From Sclerurus mexicanus (taxonomy: Eukaryota; Chordata; Aves; Passeriformes; Furnariidae): DNA of 64,000 nt. The position numbers were made by a program, and so were the translations under genes. Under the pieces are notes generated by a model that saw nothing but the letters and a program-made list of their open reading frames with translations, was not told where the DNA came from and did not search any database. The stretch spans positions 430,585 to 494,584 of the forward strand of contig VWZF01005522.1 of assembly GCA_013396755.1 (NCBI GenBank), in the 5' to 3' direction. Shown one piece after another: positions 63,882-64,000 of this stretch (position 1 is its first letter; every line of letters starts with the position of its first letter).

Positions 63882-64000
63882 GGGTTCTGGGGAAATGGCA
63901 AAGAATGACATTCCAGTGTTTAACTGAGATTAACAAAAGATGACATATTTGGTATGTACACAGATGAGAGTAGTCCAGGACCTCTCTGAGAATCCTTCCA
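63882..64000 (+). other. Window end, probable continuation of the retroviral insertion
   Basis: These 119 bases after the gag stop codon show no recognisable motif. The retroviral element probably continues beyond the window. Confidence 0.4.

Overview
This is most likely a gene-poor, AT-rich piece of a bird genome. The evidence is nine CR1 LINE fragments, LTRs that resemble widespread avian endogenous-retrovirus LTRs, short AT and purine microsatellites, and no bacterial-style gene packing. I find no host gene that I can name. Apart from three retroelement coding remnants and one weak exon candidate at about 17.87-18.49 kb, the open frames look like chance frames.

Layout. 1-2.3 kb: nothing recognised. 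2.3-3.64 kb: the 5' half of a CR1, with its endonuclease. 6.86-7.77 kb: two short CR1 pieces in opposite orientation. 13.6-15.05 kb: a 1.45-kb minus-strand CR1 with a decayed reverse transcriptase. 17.87-18.49 kb: an unrecognised open frame followed by a poly(A) signal. 20.3-20.6, 31.5, 37.6 and 38.1-38.35 kb: CR1 3' ends. 32.03-32.48 kb: a possible minus-strand LTR. 49.9-50.4 and 56.9-58.0 kb: two solo-type LTRs. 50.6-51.35 kb: a CR1 3' segment. 62.3-62.6 kb: a further LTR-like unit. 62.7-64.0 kb: the 5' end of a beta-like endogenous retrovirus (LTR, primer binding site, leader and a broken gag) that runs off the window.

The most distinctive region is 39.5-42.1 kb. It holds the C-terminal restriction-like endonuclease domain of an R2/NeSL-type non-LTR retrotransposon, with an open frame, followed by a 33-bp minisatellite, a short CpG-rich stretch with AATAAA, and a second minisatellite of about 23 bp. 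A 1004-bp unit carrying the endonuclease occurs twice in tandem. A single N sits exactly at the junction and the copies differ at only a few bases, so the duplication is probably two alleles placed side by side by the assembler.

The parts do not form a pathway. They are independent insertions of different ages in intergenic or intronic DNA. No database search could be run. Family names rest on motif and sequence recognition, and repeat edges are approximate.
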